From: Diphasiastrum complanatum
Taxonomy: Eukaryota > Streptophyta > Lycopodiopsida > Lycopodiales > Lycopodiaceae
DNA length: 64,000 nt
Assembly: GCA_029204225.1 (NCBI GenBank)
Contig: CM055108.1
Location: forward strand, 8,866,601-8,930,600
Reading direction: 5' to 3'
The position numbers and the translations under genes were made by a program. The notes under the pieces were generated by a model. It was not told the DNA's origin, did no database searches, and saw only the letters and a program-made list of their open reading frames with translations. Every line of letters starts with the position of its first letter. Within the stretch, counting starts at the first letter, position 1. Positions 32,142 through 46,248 of the stretch are shown here, piece after piece.

Positions 32142-34585
32142 CTATGAATCTGAAAATTTGCATATACAAAAAGCCATGAATCTGAGAAAAATTGTTGGCG
32201 AAAATTTGAAACACTGATATATTTGGCGCCAAAAATTAACTCTGATTAACCCTGTTAACCATGGTTTGACAATGCATATACATTAATGGTACATCGATTT
32301 TCTCATCTCAACCATCTGTCATATTCATTTTTCATATTTTGTGGTCTCTTCGGGCAGTCATGAGCTGGAAGGGCAGGCCTCATCAACCAATAGCATTTCC
32401 ACATGCTGCTCGACGAAACAACAATATATTTAAAAAGTTTTTATTTTATTTATAATTGGAAAATTCTACGTTACGTAGAACCCTGAAGCTAAGGTTTCAA
32501 TTGGTCCACATGGCAACGAAAATAAGAAAAAATATAAAAAAGCATCTTTTTCAAAGGCCCTCATCAGGCTCTAAGTTTCTCTAATGAGGTGATAGGTTAG
32601 TTTTGGTTGTGTTCTTTGAGCCCTTAAAATGTTCAAGAGACATCATAAGAGGGAAGACAACTTTATATGGCTAACAAAAACTAGTAACACTTCATGCTCT
32701 TCATTTGCAATCATTGTTTTGAAGTTCTATGACTTATAGGCTTCGTCACCATAAATTGTTGAAAGTAAAACTTTACAAAAATATCACAACTATGTGCTAA
32801 GTATTGACATTCATAATTATTTGTCAAAAGTTTGTATTGGTTGATATTGAAATTTCATATGTTATACCAAAATTACAAATGCTAATGCAAGTTATATTTG
32901 ATAGCTATGATGAATCAATATATTGCTTTAACAAAAATTAGTAAAGAACTTAATTTTAGAATATATAGATGAAATACATTGAATTACATCCATTTAAAAT
33001 TAAATATATAATAATTTATACAAACTTATTGATCAAATTTAAATCTTATTTGCCAAAGAGCATTTACTAATTTCATACTATACAAATGGGACATTAATTA
33101 ATTCTTATCCACTTTATGGAAATCAAGTTTCAGCATCTAGTTAGGAGATCCCCTTCATCTTTATGGTTTTTTGCATTGAAAATGTGGAGTGCATCACGTT
33201 ATGGTTTTTTGCATTGAAAATATGGAGTGCATCACAAAGGAGTAATGCAACTTCAAAACATGAGAGCGCACATGAACACTCCTCGATAATAGAGAACAAA
33301 ATTGATAATATAGGAAAAAAATATTGAAGGTTGCTTGGAGTCCACTAAGACTTTAACACAAAAATTATGAATTGGATCAAAGGACAATGCATCATCATGC
33401 CCCAAGTGCAGTGTGAACCTCATCCAATATTGTGTCATGCCACTGAAGGCCCAATGAAACTCAAACTCAGACACTTAAATGAGCAAAATGAAGAAGAAAA
33501 GGTGGTATATACACAAGGGTATCATATTTTTAAAACCAATCTAACAAGCGCATTGTGCATAGAGTTTTTAAAAGCACGCGTACATCTGCTTAGAATGGCT
33601 TGATTCGTATAGACTTTAGACGATCACAAATAAAAAATCCTTAGAGGTAGATGGGTTGAATAGGAGTGGTTCTTGTGGCTCAGATCATGGCTTGAGCCTT
33701 GCGCACACACAAGTGATAATATGGGAGCCCAGAGGAGCTCCAAAACTCAATCACTTGGTTATACTTGATTGTGAAGTCAAATAAAAGCATTTGTTATTTG
33801 GTTGGTAGTAGCAACTTTGCAATCAATATTTGGAGCTGCACATGCCTATTGCACATTCCTATTGGCATTGGGCAACATGGTCAAAGATGTTGAGTAGACA
33901 TAGTCATGTTGAAAAGGGAGGCCCAGGTGGGCACATGAACACCTCTGACCAAAGCTTCAAAGTCAGATTTAGTCAAGACTCGAAAATATTGAAATTTAAG
34001 TTGCTCGAGAGCGAGTCAATTCACTACCCGACAGAAATCACCAAAATTCCACTTCCCACAAACCCAACTGGGCTGTCATCAGCGAGTCCCCATGGCAGAT
34101 GCCAGTATGCTCAGCAATAGTGCCTCAATGAGAGATTCCAAATAAAAAAATTGAGAAAACTACAAAAACCCAAGGGAGAGGAAAAGAGAGAATCTGAGAA
34201 GAAAAGGAGCAAAATTAGCTGGAGCTGACTTGGCTCACTAAAAACCTCACTTTTTAGTCTCAATTTTAATGGGTTGCTCTGTAATCCTGGCCTTGTGAAG
34301 TACCTTATAATTGCCAGCAGGAAAGAAAGAGGGAGAGCGGCTGAGATAGTATTTTTGCTTCTGTTTCTAGTTTGCTTGGGCTGATAATTAGCATGGTAAG
34401 AAAGAAGCTCCAATAGAGATCATAGAAGGCTATCTATAGGGGATATTTCTGTGCCTATCTACTCACTTGCAGTGCTTCTTATTCAAATTGTTGAGGAATT
34501 CAATTATCTTTTGAGGATACTGCAAGCTGCATTCATTCGGAGGAGCTGTGGGTTCCAAACATTCTGCGTAGCTGAATAGGAGATC
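32142..34585. other. AT-rich intergenic DNA
   Basis: No coding region is supported. A 38-bp direct repeat around 'atggtttttt gcattgaaaa' (33162-33236) is the only structure noted. The 3' part must hold the promoter of the kinase gene. Confidence 0.5.
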
Positions 34586-37500
34586 ATGACAGAGACAAGT
34601 AATTCTCTGCCAGCCAGCGTCAATTTTCCGGAGTGGGTTGGGAACAATTCCAAGCATCTGTTAGACAATCTCATCAATAAACAAAAACGGACTGCTCAAT
34701 TTGAGAGTCTTCAAAAAAAATCTCAGAAGAACAGAAAAGCATTTGATAGGACAGTACAATTTTGGGCTCGCTCAAGCGCCATATACGCCAGTTACAAGGT
34801 ACTCTTTCACCTCTCCGGCCCACCTTTTGATAGATTCCTGCTTATTAGTTATGCATTATAATTATACAAATGCTAGTTTCACTGCATTCCTTTATTTTTT
34901 ATTCATGGTATTGGTGTTTTATTCTTTTTAGGTTTGTCAATTGCGAGTTAAGTTCGTGAAAGATAAGCAAGAACAAGATAGAATATGGGAGGAACAGCAT
35001 GAAAAAGCAGCGGATAAACTATACGAGATGTGCTCTGGATTAGGTGGATTTTTTCTAAAGGTATGTCGTGCATATTTAAGTAACTCGCATTTCCGTCTTG
35101 TTCCTACGTCAAGCCTGTTTTGCTCAATTGAATTGCCTCTTGATGCACGACCTGTGTCACGTCTGCTTCTTTTCTGACTCTTGAAAGCTCATTATCACTG
35201 AACGTAGCTATACTCCGTGTCATTCCAGCTTGATTTTAGAAGAGTATGTTAAAGAGAATCTAGATTGTAGTATTTTGATCAGTTTCGCTCAATGTTTTGG
35301 CTGGTTGGACAGACTGCACAGCTGCTGGCAAAACCGGATCTTGCACCAATGGCTTGGGTAAAGAAATTAGTCGTTCTCTGTGATGATGCACCTCAAACTT
35401 CATACGCCATGGTGCAGACAGTTTTGGAAGCCCAGCTAGGAAAGCCCATGCATGAAATTTTTGATCGATTTGATGAAAAGCCTCTTGGTTCTGCATCAGT
35501 TGCCCAGGTTTGTTTCCTGGTCATTATCGATTCTTTATAGTCAAGCCTGAATATTTCTGCATTGTTTATCTGGTCCATGGCAGGATGCATAGGGAGTGCA
35601 TGGTTTTTTTGTCTTGGTATTTGTGGATGCACCAAGTATGCTTATACATTCTATGCTTTTTGGTACTGATTTTGTTCAATAATCATTCTCTGTTTTAACG
35701 TTCATGTACTTGTGCTATATTGTCTAATTTACTGGATCAGGTCCACCGAGCAAGATTGAAGGGGGCTGGCAGTGATGTTGCTGTTAAGGTATGCTGCTCC
35801 TGATTCTGTACCGAATTCGATTCTACTCTTCTTACTCAGTCTTTATTTGATTCTTATTTACTCAAGTAGATTTCTGCTGTCCACCTACTCATCTTCAAAG
35901 CTGCTAGCAGGTCCAGCATCCAGGATCAGAAGAGCTGATGATGACTGACATACGCAATCAGAAAGCTTTTGCAGCTCTTTTGCAGCGTTTTGATGTTAAG
36001 TTTGACCTTCTTTCTGTCATCGACGAGCTAGAACAGCAGGTAAAGAATGATCTTCTTAGCTTGTCTGTGCACCATAAGCTTTAGTCTTTCTATTTTGTTC
36101 AAAATTTTGCTGGTCTGTAATTCTAGATTTTTGTCTCTTAGCTAGCTTGAAAAGGCAAGTTTTTGCTTGAGATGGTAACTTCAAAATTCTTTCTATAAAC
36201 GATACTGCTGTTTACATATAGGTTGAATATGAGTTTGACTTTACAAGAGAAGCAAATTCAATGGATAGAATTGCAGAGTCACTTTCAGCAACAAACCGTG
36301 GAAAACCACCTGTACAAGTTCCTCGGTCTATTCCAGGCATGGTGACTAGGTAATTCAACACTTGCTACTCTACACAGATTTTAGGATGCTCATTCACGAT
36401 CAAGTTGCTTGAGATTATTTGAGAAGATGAAACTATAATTGTAAATATTGTGCTGAACGTTCGTAGTGTATATTTGCTCTGATTGATATAGTGAACAAGT
36501 CAACACATTCCTGTAGACTCTCATGTTGCTGATTGCAAAGTGACTTATATAGTGTTTCTTGTCATGGTAAACAGGCAGGTACTTGTGATGGATTTCGTTG
36601 AGGGTACCCCAATCCTACGTTTAGGTGATGAGATGGCGAAAAGAGGCATTAACCCTGATGGGACAGTAGCAAGATTGGCAAAAAGGTTTGTCTGCCTTAC
36701 AGTGCTTTTAAGCTATTTTTTTTTGAAGTTAAAAGGTAGTTTTGTTTGTGAATCCAATAAACTAAAAAATAAAGGTCAAGTTCAGTCTGTTGCCAAGATA
36801 CTTGAATGCAGGTGTGCTCATGTGTCTCAACTCCTTGCTGGTGGCAAATTTCATGGAATTAGGAACTGTTTAGATGTGATTTCAAAGGCTTTTCGTGTAG
36901 TGAACAGGGGATTTTTCGTCAGCTCAAGTTATATAGGAAATGAAGATTCAAGTTCAATTTTTTGTTCAGATAATTAATTGTATGTCCTGTTGAGCTGCAG
37001 AAATATTATGAAGGATATAACTGCTGCTTATGGGCAAATGATTTTAAGAGATGGCTTCTTCCAAGCTGATCCACATCCCGGAAACATACTAATCAATAAA
37101 CATGGAAAGGTAAGCATTAAATAGTTTAGCAGCAACTTATGTAAGTTGTGTGAATCAACTTTAAGGTGGAGTTTGAAGATGAGTGAGCTTAATATTGGCT
37201 TGTAGATTAATCAGAGTGTAGAACCAGGAGCTCATCAACTCCAGTTCTGGGATGTCATCCTGGATGAGCTAGGCTTGAACCTGCATATGGGCAGGCCTTC
37301 CCTCTGCCAAATTTCTATATGAAGGCGATGCTAGGGTTCATTTTTTATACAATGTCTAACCCCTCAAAAAACTTCTTGACAGGTTGCACTCCTGGACTAT
37401 GGCCAGGTAAAAGAACTACCTGATGGGCTGAGATTAGGCTATGCTAAGCTTGTGTCTGCACTGGCCTCTGGGAATCCTTACAAAATGGAAGAATCATTCA

Positions 37501-38522
37501 AGTAAGTGTCGGGTTTTTTTTAATTTGTTCTATGGCATCTTGAATGCAGTCTGAAAATGTGGATGATGTTCTAGAACTCGTTAAGTAGCCAAGCCACCCT
37601 ATTGTAGATTTATCTTCAAGGGAAATTGAACCTGTGTCAAACTTCAATCTTAACGTATGACATGGGGCATGCTTATGATTGGCTCAACCTCTTTTTGTCA
37701 GGGATCTGGGACTTCAAACTGGCGCGAAGGCTGAAGAAGATCCTGTGTCTTTTAGACATCTGGCTATGCTTTTATTTGATACTAAACTTCCTCCTGGTAT
37801 GAAGACGGCCACACCTTTTGGTGACGAGACAATTCTCAAGAAGGTTTCTGTGGATGTAAGTCTCCATATATAGGATTTTAAATCAATTTCGTTCTGTATA
37901 ATGTTTGCTAATCTATTTTCAAACAGGACGCTTCGGCCCAGGCCAATGCCCTCTGCTGTTGGAAAGACTACTTTTCAATGTGTTGTTGGCTCATCGTGGC
38001 TTGCAAGTAGTTTTTCTTTGCATTCTTCTCATCTACTTCAAACCCCTTAATTTGCTTGTTTCTGAACAATATAAAGTAAGTCTATAATTTTGTTGTCTCA
38101 GAATTTTCCAAAGGATCTCTTCTTTGTGTTGCGGACGGTGCACATTCTTAGAGGATTGAGCATGGGAATGGGTATAAGCTACTCTGCTGCCGAGGAATGG
38201 AAACACTTGGCAAAAGATGCTCTAACAAAAGCCTCCAAGTTTGATACAAATGCATCAGTAAATGGTGAGTACAATGTCATTTCTATAAAAAAGAACAGTT
38301 GATTAAGGCAAAGTGCTTGCACATCTGATTATTCTCCAAGCTCATTTATTTCTGTTCAGAAATGATTTTTTTGGGTTCTTAGAAAGAAACAAACTTGGAA
38401 ATTCTACAGGAACAGAAAACACAGAAGCAGAAATAAGGAAATTGAAGGTGGAAAAGTTAACCACATGGGAAAAAAGACGAAGACTAAAGCGAGGACGTCT
38501 ACAGGGAACACCTGTTTATTAG
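34586..38522 (+). CDS. ABC1/UbiB (AarF-domain) atypical kinase
   Basis: Twelve exons by splice-site and phase reading: 34586-34798, 34932-35060, 35313-35507, 35741-35788, 35911-36039, 36222-36349, 36575-36685, 37001-37109, 37383-37501, 37702-37855, 38102-38264, 38410-38522. Predicted product 536 residues. Family motifs in order: GGFFLKTAQLLAKPDLAP (the KxGQ block, here KTAQ), LGSASVAQVHRA, VAVKVQHPG (VAIK lysine), an E-x-x-E-like region at VEYEFDF, LVMDFVEGTP, QADPHPGNILI (catalytic loop) and LLDYGQ (metal-binding DFG equivalent). ABC1 kinases regulate prenylquinone lipids in mitochondria or plastids. No obvious transit peptide is visible at MTETSNSLPASV. The C-terminus is basic (WEKRRRLKRGRLQG). 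All splice sites are GT-AG. The exact subfamily is uncertain. Confidence 0.85.
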
Positions 38523-40302
38523 GAAGCAGATAATTCTTATCTGCCAATGGACCCATATTACATTAGCTCCATATACTTCATGAAGGAATGATTGCTCAAC
38601 GTTTGATGTGAAAGTGAACGCAAGCTTATGAGCTGTTCTTCCCTCAATTTTGGCTACACTAAGGAGTTCTTTATGTATCTGTCCTGCAATGTGAGGTTTG
38701 TAAGCAGCAAGGATATCCCACCAATTGACAGAATAACATGATAACATGAAGGTAGTCAAACATTCTTTTGAAAGTGGAGGCTAAATAGAATTTGTCTGTA
38801 AAAAATTGCAGGCTTGGAAAATGATATTCTATTGATCTTCTTTATACATGGTGAGAAAGCATGCCACATATAAACAAGAAGATGTGTAAAGTACTCACAT
38901 AATGTATCTAGAGTATAGCATTCTTTGAAGATAAAGGTGTCTTTCTTTCCTGATTATATGTAGGTGGGCAAAATATAGATGAGGCTTGTCTTCCAATTTG
39001 AGGTCGCCATTTTATATAAATTATGGCAAACTCCAACATCACTATGAAAAACTTTATGTGACTAAAGAGCTTGGAGTATTCTTCCCTCATGCAAGGATTT
39101 GTTTTTCATCTCTCATTTTTGTAGCTTCATCATCATATCAATATGAGCTTATGTATTGCAGACTTAAAATAATGAAAAGGTGCAAATTATTGTTGGATTG
39201 TGGAATGCAATTAATAGTCTTTTTGTTTGGAAGTAGTTATTAAAATGTCTAAGTATGATTTGACACCCGATGGTTAGGATGATATAAACACATCCAAACT
39301 ACTCTATGTAATTAATTATCGAATGCAATTAATAGCCTTTTTGTTTGAAGTATATAAAAAAAAAAAATTCTAACTATGATTTAACACCTATGTGCTTAGG
39401 ATGTTATAAAAACATATTAGAAAAGATGATGTTACTACTTTTCTTGGCGTACATTGAGGTAGAACACATGCTTAAGCAAGCACCAAAGTTTCTTGTAAGG
39501 TGTAAATCAGTTAAAAACATGTAGCGCTTATTATATTTTGTTTTTGGTTTCTTTGTACTCAAGCGCTCGTTTCTTCTCAGTTTAGAAGGCTATGGGTCAC
39601 TAGCATGCACTTGACATCCAAGGACATACTCCCCCTTCAAATGAAGTGTTTCAAGGCATTCACTTCACCCATTCCCATTTGTGTGCCCCTTTGTATGAAT
39701 GGTCTTTCTTTTCCAAAAATCACAATGAAATGATGCAATAGAATGATAATGTGGGCAGTGTTGTCCTCTATTATGAATGTTTATTTTGTGACGCTAACAC
39801 CTAGGAAATCATTTGGGCAAGTGTTGTGTTGGCAGCTTAGGGGCAATTGGGACAACCAACTTAGCTTCTCGCGTTCAACCAATTGCCTAACCAATATGGC
39901 CATCAGCACACAAAGGCCAACATGCAAGCCAATTTAGCTTTCACAAGACATGCATCTCGGGACACTAAAGCAATCTAAATATTCTCAATGTACCATAAGG
40001 ATAGAGCATCACTTTCATAAAACATGTGGAGTTATTGAATGTAGGCAAAAAAAGGTTTCAGTTCGACTTAGAATTGCCTTTGATGTTTGTTTTTCTACAT
40101 GAGTTCCTTGAGCTTTAGATTTTGCTTTCTCAACTTAGCTTTTTGTTGAACTCCATGAGTTTAAGATTTGTCTTTGTTGTACAAAAAAATACGAGCCCAT
40201 TGAGCCCAATATATCCTAATATTGTGGCTCACTTGATGCACCTTCACTTGAAGCACAACATCTCTTGGTTCTTATCTTTAATACACCTCCATCCAAGATC
40301 CA
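38523..40302. other. Intergenic DNA
   Basis: No gene is supported. Two related short segments ('gaatgcaattaatag.ctttttgttt', 39205 and 39321) form a local duplication. Confidence 0.5.
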
Positions 40303-41218
40303 TTAACAATTTTTCAAATATGAGAGTTCAATTGAGCTTTTTTCATGGTCCGTTATATCTTGTAACTTGGCATTGTAGTTGCTAAAATATGTTTTTTTTG
40401 CTGGACACCCCCCTTTGTATTGACTAAGGCATTGGGTAGCACTAATCATTAGTTGTTTTGAAGATATACTCTCTTTACGAACCTGCTCTAATTGAATTGT
40501 AGAAAATATACTTTCAAAATATGATGTGTCACTCTCTCCCAACTTTCTAACTGAGTAAAGAATATCTTTCAAATCAGTTTTGACTATCGTCTCCTCATTC
40601 AATCTACACAAATTTTTTTTGCAAGAGAGGTCACAACCATAGATCAATAACTCTAGTGTGCAATGAAAAGACATACATTTCCAAACACTGTGGAAATAAA
40701 AGTCAAATCTCAAATGTTGATCCTATTGAGAGCTCCCAATAAAGGTAATGAATCCTAAGGAGATATTGTTATGAAAGATGCTTTAACGGATTTGTGTTAT
40801 TTCCTATCAAAGCGATAAAAGTCCCATACATCTTCCATCCAAGCTTGGGTTCTATGATTGCCATCTTGGCATAGAAACATCTATCCTGGTAGCTCTCCCA
40901 ATCTGCATTGCTTGCCAAATCAATCTCAAATTGATCATTTATTTCATGCCATATTGGATCCCAAGAATACTTGATTTCATCATTGAGTTGTATTGTGACT
41001 CCACCAGTGTTGTACAAAGAAAGCACAAATGCTGCCTTTCCCTCCAAGTAACCATCTTCACAAAAAGTGCATTGGCTACCTAAACGAGAGTGCCAATACA
41101 ATTGTTTCCAACAGTCATTGTTTCCAAGGCAACTTGTACATGACACGATTGGCAAATGTTTTGTGTTCAAGATGTCTATGGTAGGTCCTGCATCTAGGGT
41201 GGATCTGGTGAGGCACAT
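40303..41218 (-). pseudogene. Possible OB-fold/zinc-ribbon gene fragment
   Basis: Two minus-strand open segments. The right one (41218-40769) has SCTSC...CWKQL...SQCTFCEDG followed by AAFVLSLYNTGGVTIQLND, a Cys4 plus beta-strand pattern like the zinc-bearing OB fold at the C-terminus of RPA1/MEIOB-type single-strand DNA-binding proteins. The left one (ending 40303) follows an acceptor-like 'tttccacag' and may be a later exon. No clean donor joins them. Weak similarity and missing partner exons keep this tentative. Confidence 0.3.
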
Positions 41219-43800
41219 GCAAAAAGGAAATGATTTGGAACAATCATGGATTTGTTTTGATCATGTGAGGAGAGTGAGAGACTGGAACCAACCAATGTAT
41301 TCTCCAAGAGTTTAGAGGTAAACATATACTCCTTTGTGAGTCTTGGCATTTGGCAGATAACAACATGGACATTAACACAAAGCACAAGGACTTTTTGGCT
41401 TTTGGGGCTGCGTATGCCTCACAAATTCCAGCTTTGGAGGCATGGTTATCATGGTGGCATGTTAGATATTCTCATTGGGACAAATATATGAAATCTGTGA
41501 GTTTTTATGACTTTAGAATTATGTTGACTTTGTATAGTTGCACACCATGTACAATATTTTTTTGAGTGTTTTCTGAATTTGTAACACAAAAAGTGTTGCT
41601 TCATTTGAATCCAAAACTCGCAAAATGCCAAAGCTCGAAAAGAGCTATTAAAAACAAGAAGTAATCATCCATCAAAGACAAGCCATTTCCATGCACATCT
41701 ATGAAAGAACTAATTGTTACTTAAGATTTTAGAGAGAGACAAATATTCTCCTCTCGGTTAGAGAGAGAATACACAAGAGAAGTTGACATCAAAACAAGTC
41801 TATCTCTCAAAAAGGTGTTGACATTACAATGAGAGTCCACATTTGTATAGTGGTAGCTCGAGTTCCTACTACATAAAGTAAGTGGCGACCTCTAAATATA
41901 ATTGGGTCCATGATTTGTACCTCTCAATTTGATTGGACCTCAATAGCCAATGGGGTGAGGATTTTGACTTATGGTGCACCACTTGCAATTTTGCACTCCT
42001 ATGAGACATATGTCTATTTGCCTAGGCCTAAGCATGCATTTGATTTGTACAAGTCATGAGGAGATTGAGGCCCAACCTCATGATGACACTTGGCATGATT
42101 CTACTTGACTAGCTTTTGCCTACTTTCACATTGTTTTCTAAAACACGCTATTCTAAGGCACGAATTAGCTAATGCAAACATGCCTACTACTCACAAGTGT
42201 GATTTACATATGTCCATGAAAATGTAAAATAATCAAACTAAATTTTGCATATTCTTCACAACTTTGACCACTCATAATTTAATCTCAAGTGAATGCTTCA
42301 ACCCATGCCCTTGGTTATGAGCCACCTCAAATCAAAGATTGAAGATGTAGCGCAGGAGGGAGGACATTAAAAAGATTGGGAAAAAGCCAAGAAGTATTGT
42401 GACGATTTGAAAAGGTATAAACAACAATGGGAGGCCACAAAAGCACCCTCTCAAGGTGGCAGTGGCAGTGTAGGGCATTTTCATGTTTATCTTGTAATTT
42501 TTATTCCATCGTTGTTTATAAATTTCTTCTTTCTTGCTCTCTTTCTTTCTCAATGGGCACGAATGCTAGCTTTAATATTAATTGTTTGTGTAGAGATCGA
42601 ATCTACATCAGTATTCCACAAAATAGGAGAAATTTTTTGTCAATCACAATAATGTTCAAGTCCTCTTTGAGCATCAAGCTACACACACACACACACACAG
42701 ACACACACACGTCTAATTAAGAAATGCTCTTATGATTTACTTGCTTGTTTTGGTCACTATGATCACAATGAACGAACTATCTTGAGTTTTTTTTATCAAA
42801 CTTCGTCCAACACTCTTAATGTTAACAATGAAAAAATTTGTGTGAACAGTCTTCTAATCCCCTCGATATGGTTGTCACCACTAATGGGTATGAAGAGTTG
42901 AAGTGCTATGAGATTATGAATTTACTACTCATTGCTGCTTAACTTTCATTAACGAGGTTTCTTTTGAAGTGTACTATTTTTTGTTTGAATCTTTGGTTAT
43001 ACTTCGACTATTTCTAATATAAATGGTATGATGGGTTTAGTTATATGACTTGGATTAGACCTGTCTATTAAAGTCTATATATACTTATTTGTGGACGATA
43101 ATGCCCTGACAATTTGAAATTGACTGTGCAATAAATATTTCTCTAAGTGTTAATTAGGATAAGGGATGATGTTCCGATAAGCATTCTGAAAAGGATAATG
43201 GCAGATAGTTTTTAACTCTACTTTAAAACTAGTATGGATGTAATTGTCTACTTTAGTCGTACTTATGTAATTTTTGATTTAGTAGGCACATCTCACAGAC
43301 ATGTCAAATGTCAGTGGAGGCAACATTAATGTTTAAATCCTTGACCATACTATTATGATGCATATACAAGATTGATATCATGTTTAAGTTCCTAAACTTT
43401 GATGCCATAATTGGGCATTTGAAGTACTCATATTAGTAGTAAGTGCATATTTATGACCTAGAATGTACAAATTACCTTCTCTGTTTGCAGAGAGGACTTC
43501 TTTACTGACTTGGAGGGAGATATGAAAAGAACTTAAGAATCATGTAAAATACTCTTAAATGTATTAGGGGTCTAAATATAATATAGAATTACAAAACCTT
43601 AGTGGTTGTGGGTCTACTTGGTGTCATATCTCCTATATAGATATAATATTTGCCAACCTTAGAATTGCAAAACTAGAACGAGCGGTTGGAGTGGAGATGG
43701 CAGGAGTGGATACTTTAATCTTGTGGCTGTATGGGCTTCTATTGACCTTTTCGATGTTCCTTTCTGAACTGGGTTTTTCAAGCTTCCCAGTGTTGCGCGA
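41219..43800. other. AT-rich intergenic DNA
   Basis: No gene is supported. An interrupted (AC)n microsatellite lies at about 42681-42711. Confidence 0.5.
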
Positions 43801-45666
43801 CTAATGCTTTTTTCAAAGCACTGCAAACATGATCTCGTTGCTCCTCCTTCAAACAAATCTATTAGTTTGCTCCCTTCACTGGCCAAGAAAGACTCTGCTC
43901 CTTCTTTTATTAGCGCCCCTAATAACATACCTCTCAATCCCGGAGGTCTTCTTTCTCTTTCTACTCATGTCAACCCTACCCTTAGCTTTGTTGAAGCTCT
44001 TATTAAGGATAAGTAGGCTTCCCTGAAAGGTAAAAGTCACTGAGAAATCTAGAAAACTCTCAGATTGCAACCTAACCCTCTCTTTTATTCCGGAGTTCGA
44101 GCTCTTAATGCCTAGCAAGTTTCCCTTTTTGATACCTATGTGGTCCTCTTCTTTGATGTTCACTCCTGATCCTACTTCTTTTATAGGTTTTTTTAACCAG
44201 TCCATTTTCCCTACTACTAAGCTCTTTATCAATCTTGAATCTATGGGATCTAACTCCTTCTTACTCCATTTCGGTTCTAGAGAGGATGCCCTTGAAATTC
44301 TTCTAGCTTCTCCCTTCAGATTTAAAAACTTAGTGGTTATGGCTTTGAAATATTGCAAAACTTTCAGCCCTCTTAATGCTGCTTCTATCACCTCTCACTT
44401 CCTTTCTTTCCCGCCAAGTTTAAATGCCTTTTCTACGGTCTTCTCTCTAGTCTAGGAGAGGTGTTAAACATCGAGAATGACTTTTATTCTCAATTCTCCC
44501 CACACGTTAGAGCTTGTTTTTTCTGGACTTTGACATACACACTTCCTTCTCGACTTAACATCTTTGATGCCGATACTTTTTGTGAACAGCCTATTCACTT
44601 TGACTCGTAACCTCCATTCTGCTCTTCTTGTCTCAGCCTTTCTCCCTACTCTTGTGTGTGAGACTCTTGCTCTCCCCTTTCCTCTGGATTTCAAAAAGTT
44701 GTCCATAAAAAAGTCATCCCCCCTTTCTCCATTGTCTCTTGTCAAATCTCCTACTGGTTTTGGCCTCCCTTTACTCGAAAGATTGAGAGTTGGATTGAGA
44801 GTTCCTCTAAAGAGGACCTTTCTCCTCATAGCTCCCACGATGGAGCTATTATCCATGATTACTATCACACTAACCTCAACGAAGGTACTTTCAACAACAA
44901 AGTGACTTCATCTGATTCTGACAGTCCTTCTACTGTCGTTTTACTCGTCTAATATTTGTTACTTCTCCTAGTTCGAATAGCAATTACCCCAACACAAATC
45001 TGGATTCAGATTGGATTGAGGTAGCTAACTCCTCAATGCTCAATCAGCCCTCTCCTCATAAAAAGACAAGCTTGGCAACCTCAGAGAAAGACAATTCCAT
45101 TCCTATTGAATGCATCCACCTTGAACAACAAATAGAACAGATGGAAAGTATAGTGGAACCAAAAAGTCACACCATGGAAGGAAATGCAGGCATCAAGCAT
45201 GGCCTTAAACATTTCCCTTCTTCAACAATTAATAATGCTTCTTGGTTTCCAAGGGAAGGCTCGAACTTGAGACCAAAGAAACTTTGGATGTCAAGCTAAC
45301 CAATTGAGCCAACTCCCTTGGGTTAACAATTAATAATGAAGAAGGGATCCAGATAACGAGGTCTAACGAAAACAAGGAAATAACTCTTCCATTAGATGAA
45401 CAGAACAGGTTGATATGGATAGGATACAATCAAACAAGTCCTCCAAGATCAGCGGGAGAGGTACTTTGAGGGACCAAACAAATTGTAATGCTAATAAAGA
45501 CATAGCAGTTCCGCTCTCTCAGATTAATAAAGGTCTATCCTTTTGCGGAACTAGCAATGACACTTCAATTCTGAATCCAATTCACGGACCCATGACTGTT
45601 AATGTAGAAGAGAAAGACATGCTAATTGATATTCTAGAAGATTCAACGGAAATAGTGAAAGACTAG
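43800..45666 (+). pseudogene. LINE ORF1/DUF4283-like relic
   Basis: The plus strand carries several overlapping open segments. One (44108-44452) reads FFNQSIFPTTKLFINLESMGSNSFLLHF, then REDALEILLASPFRFKNLVV. Its spacing recalls the DUF4283 domain found in plant LINE ORF1 and gag-like proteins. Frames change several times, and a later Ser/Thr/Lys-rich segment (45036-45666) could be its C-terminal part. No reverse transcriptase follows. Assignment is weak. Confidence 0.3.
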
Positions 45667-45669
45667 AGT

Positions 45670-46248
45670 CCGCAGAATTCCTCTGTAAATGAGGACATCG
45701 ACGAACATTGCGTGCTAAATCCCATAGGTTCAGAACTGTACTGCTTGCAAGCAGCAATTTACGAACTTCCCACAATTAATTCAAGGGAATGTTTTAGACT
45801 CGTCAGCATTGGGTCTGAACTACATTTGAATGGCAAACCTAGAAAACCATGCTGCTAATACCAAAGAGGTTGTCAAGCAAAGAGACAAAACTGAAGAGAC
45901 ATCAGAACTAATGAAGAACCAGAGTTCACATGAAACTTTTGGGCATGAAACGTACCTTTACACCATTTAATCGAAATTGATAGTATTGAGGTAGATCACA
46001 TCGCAACATGTCTAGTTCCAATCGAATGTGATTGAGACACCAATCTTCCTCAACCTAGACCATAGCAAGAATGTTGTCATTTATTTTCATGTTATTTGAA
46101 CTTGCTCTTGATGGTTTATTGCAAAATTTTGATCAAGTGGCTTCCACTCATTTTGCATTTTATTCATCTTCTATAATACCGCAACAAAGTGAGCATTTGT
46201 TTTTCGATGTGATATCTGAATGTCATTGATGAGTTACATACTTTGCAC
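45670..46248. other. Intergenic DNA
   Basis: Nothing recognisable between the LINE-like relic and the third BAH-like copy. Confidence 0.5.

Noticed and set aside
23683-32148. ATGAA as the element's target-site duplication
   Set aside because: It sits at 1 bp from one TIR and 2 bp from the other and is a common AT-rich word; not accepted as proof.
37926-38020. Open segment between kinase exons 10 and 11 as an extra exon
   Set aside because: Joining 37855 directly to 38102 gives the family sequence VDNFPKDLFFVLRTV in phase. The segment has no family counterpart.
37926-38090. Minor class (AT-AC) introns in the kinase gene
   Set aside because: All needed introns have ordinary GT-AG ends.
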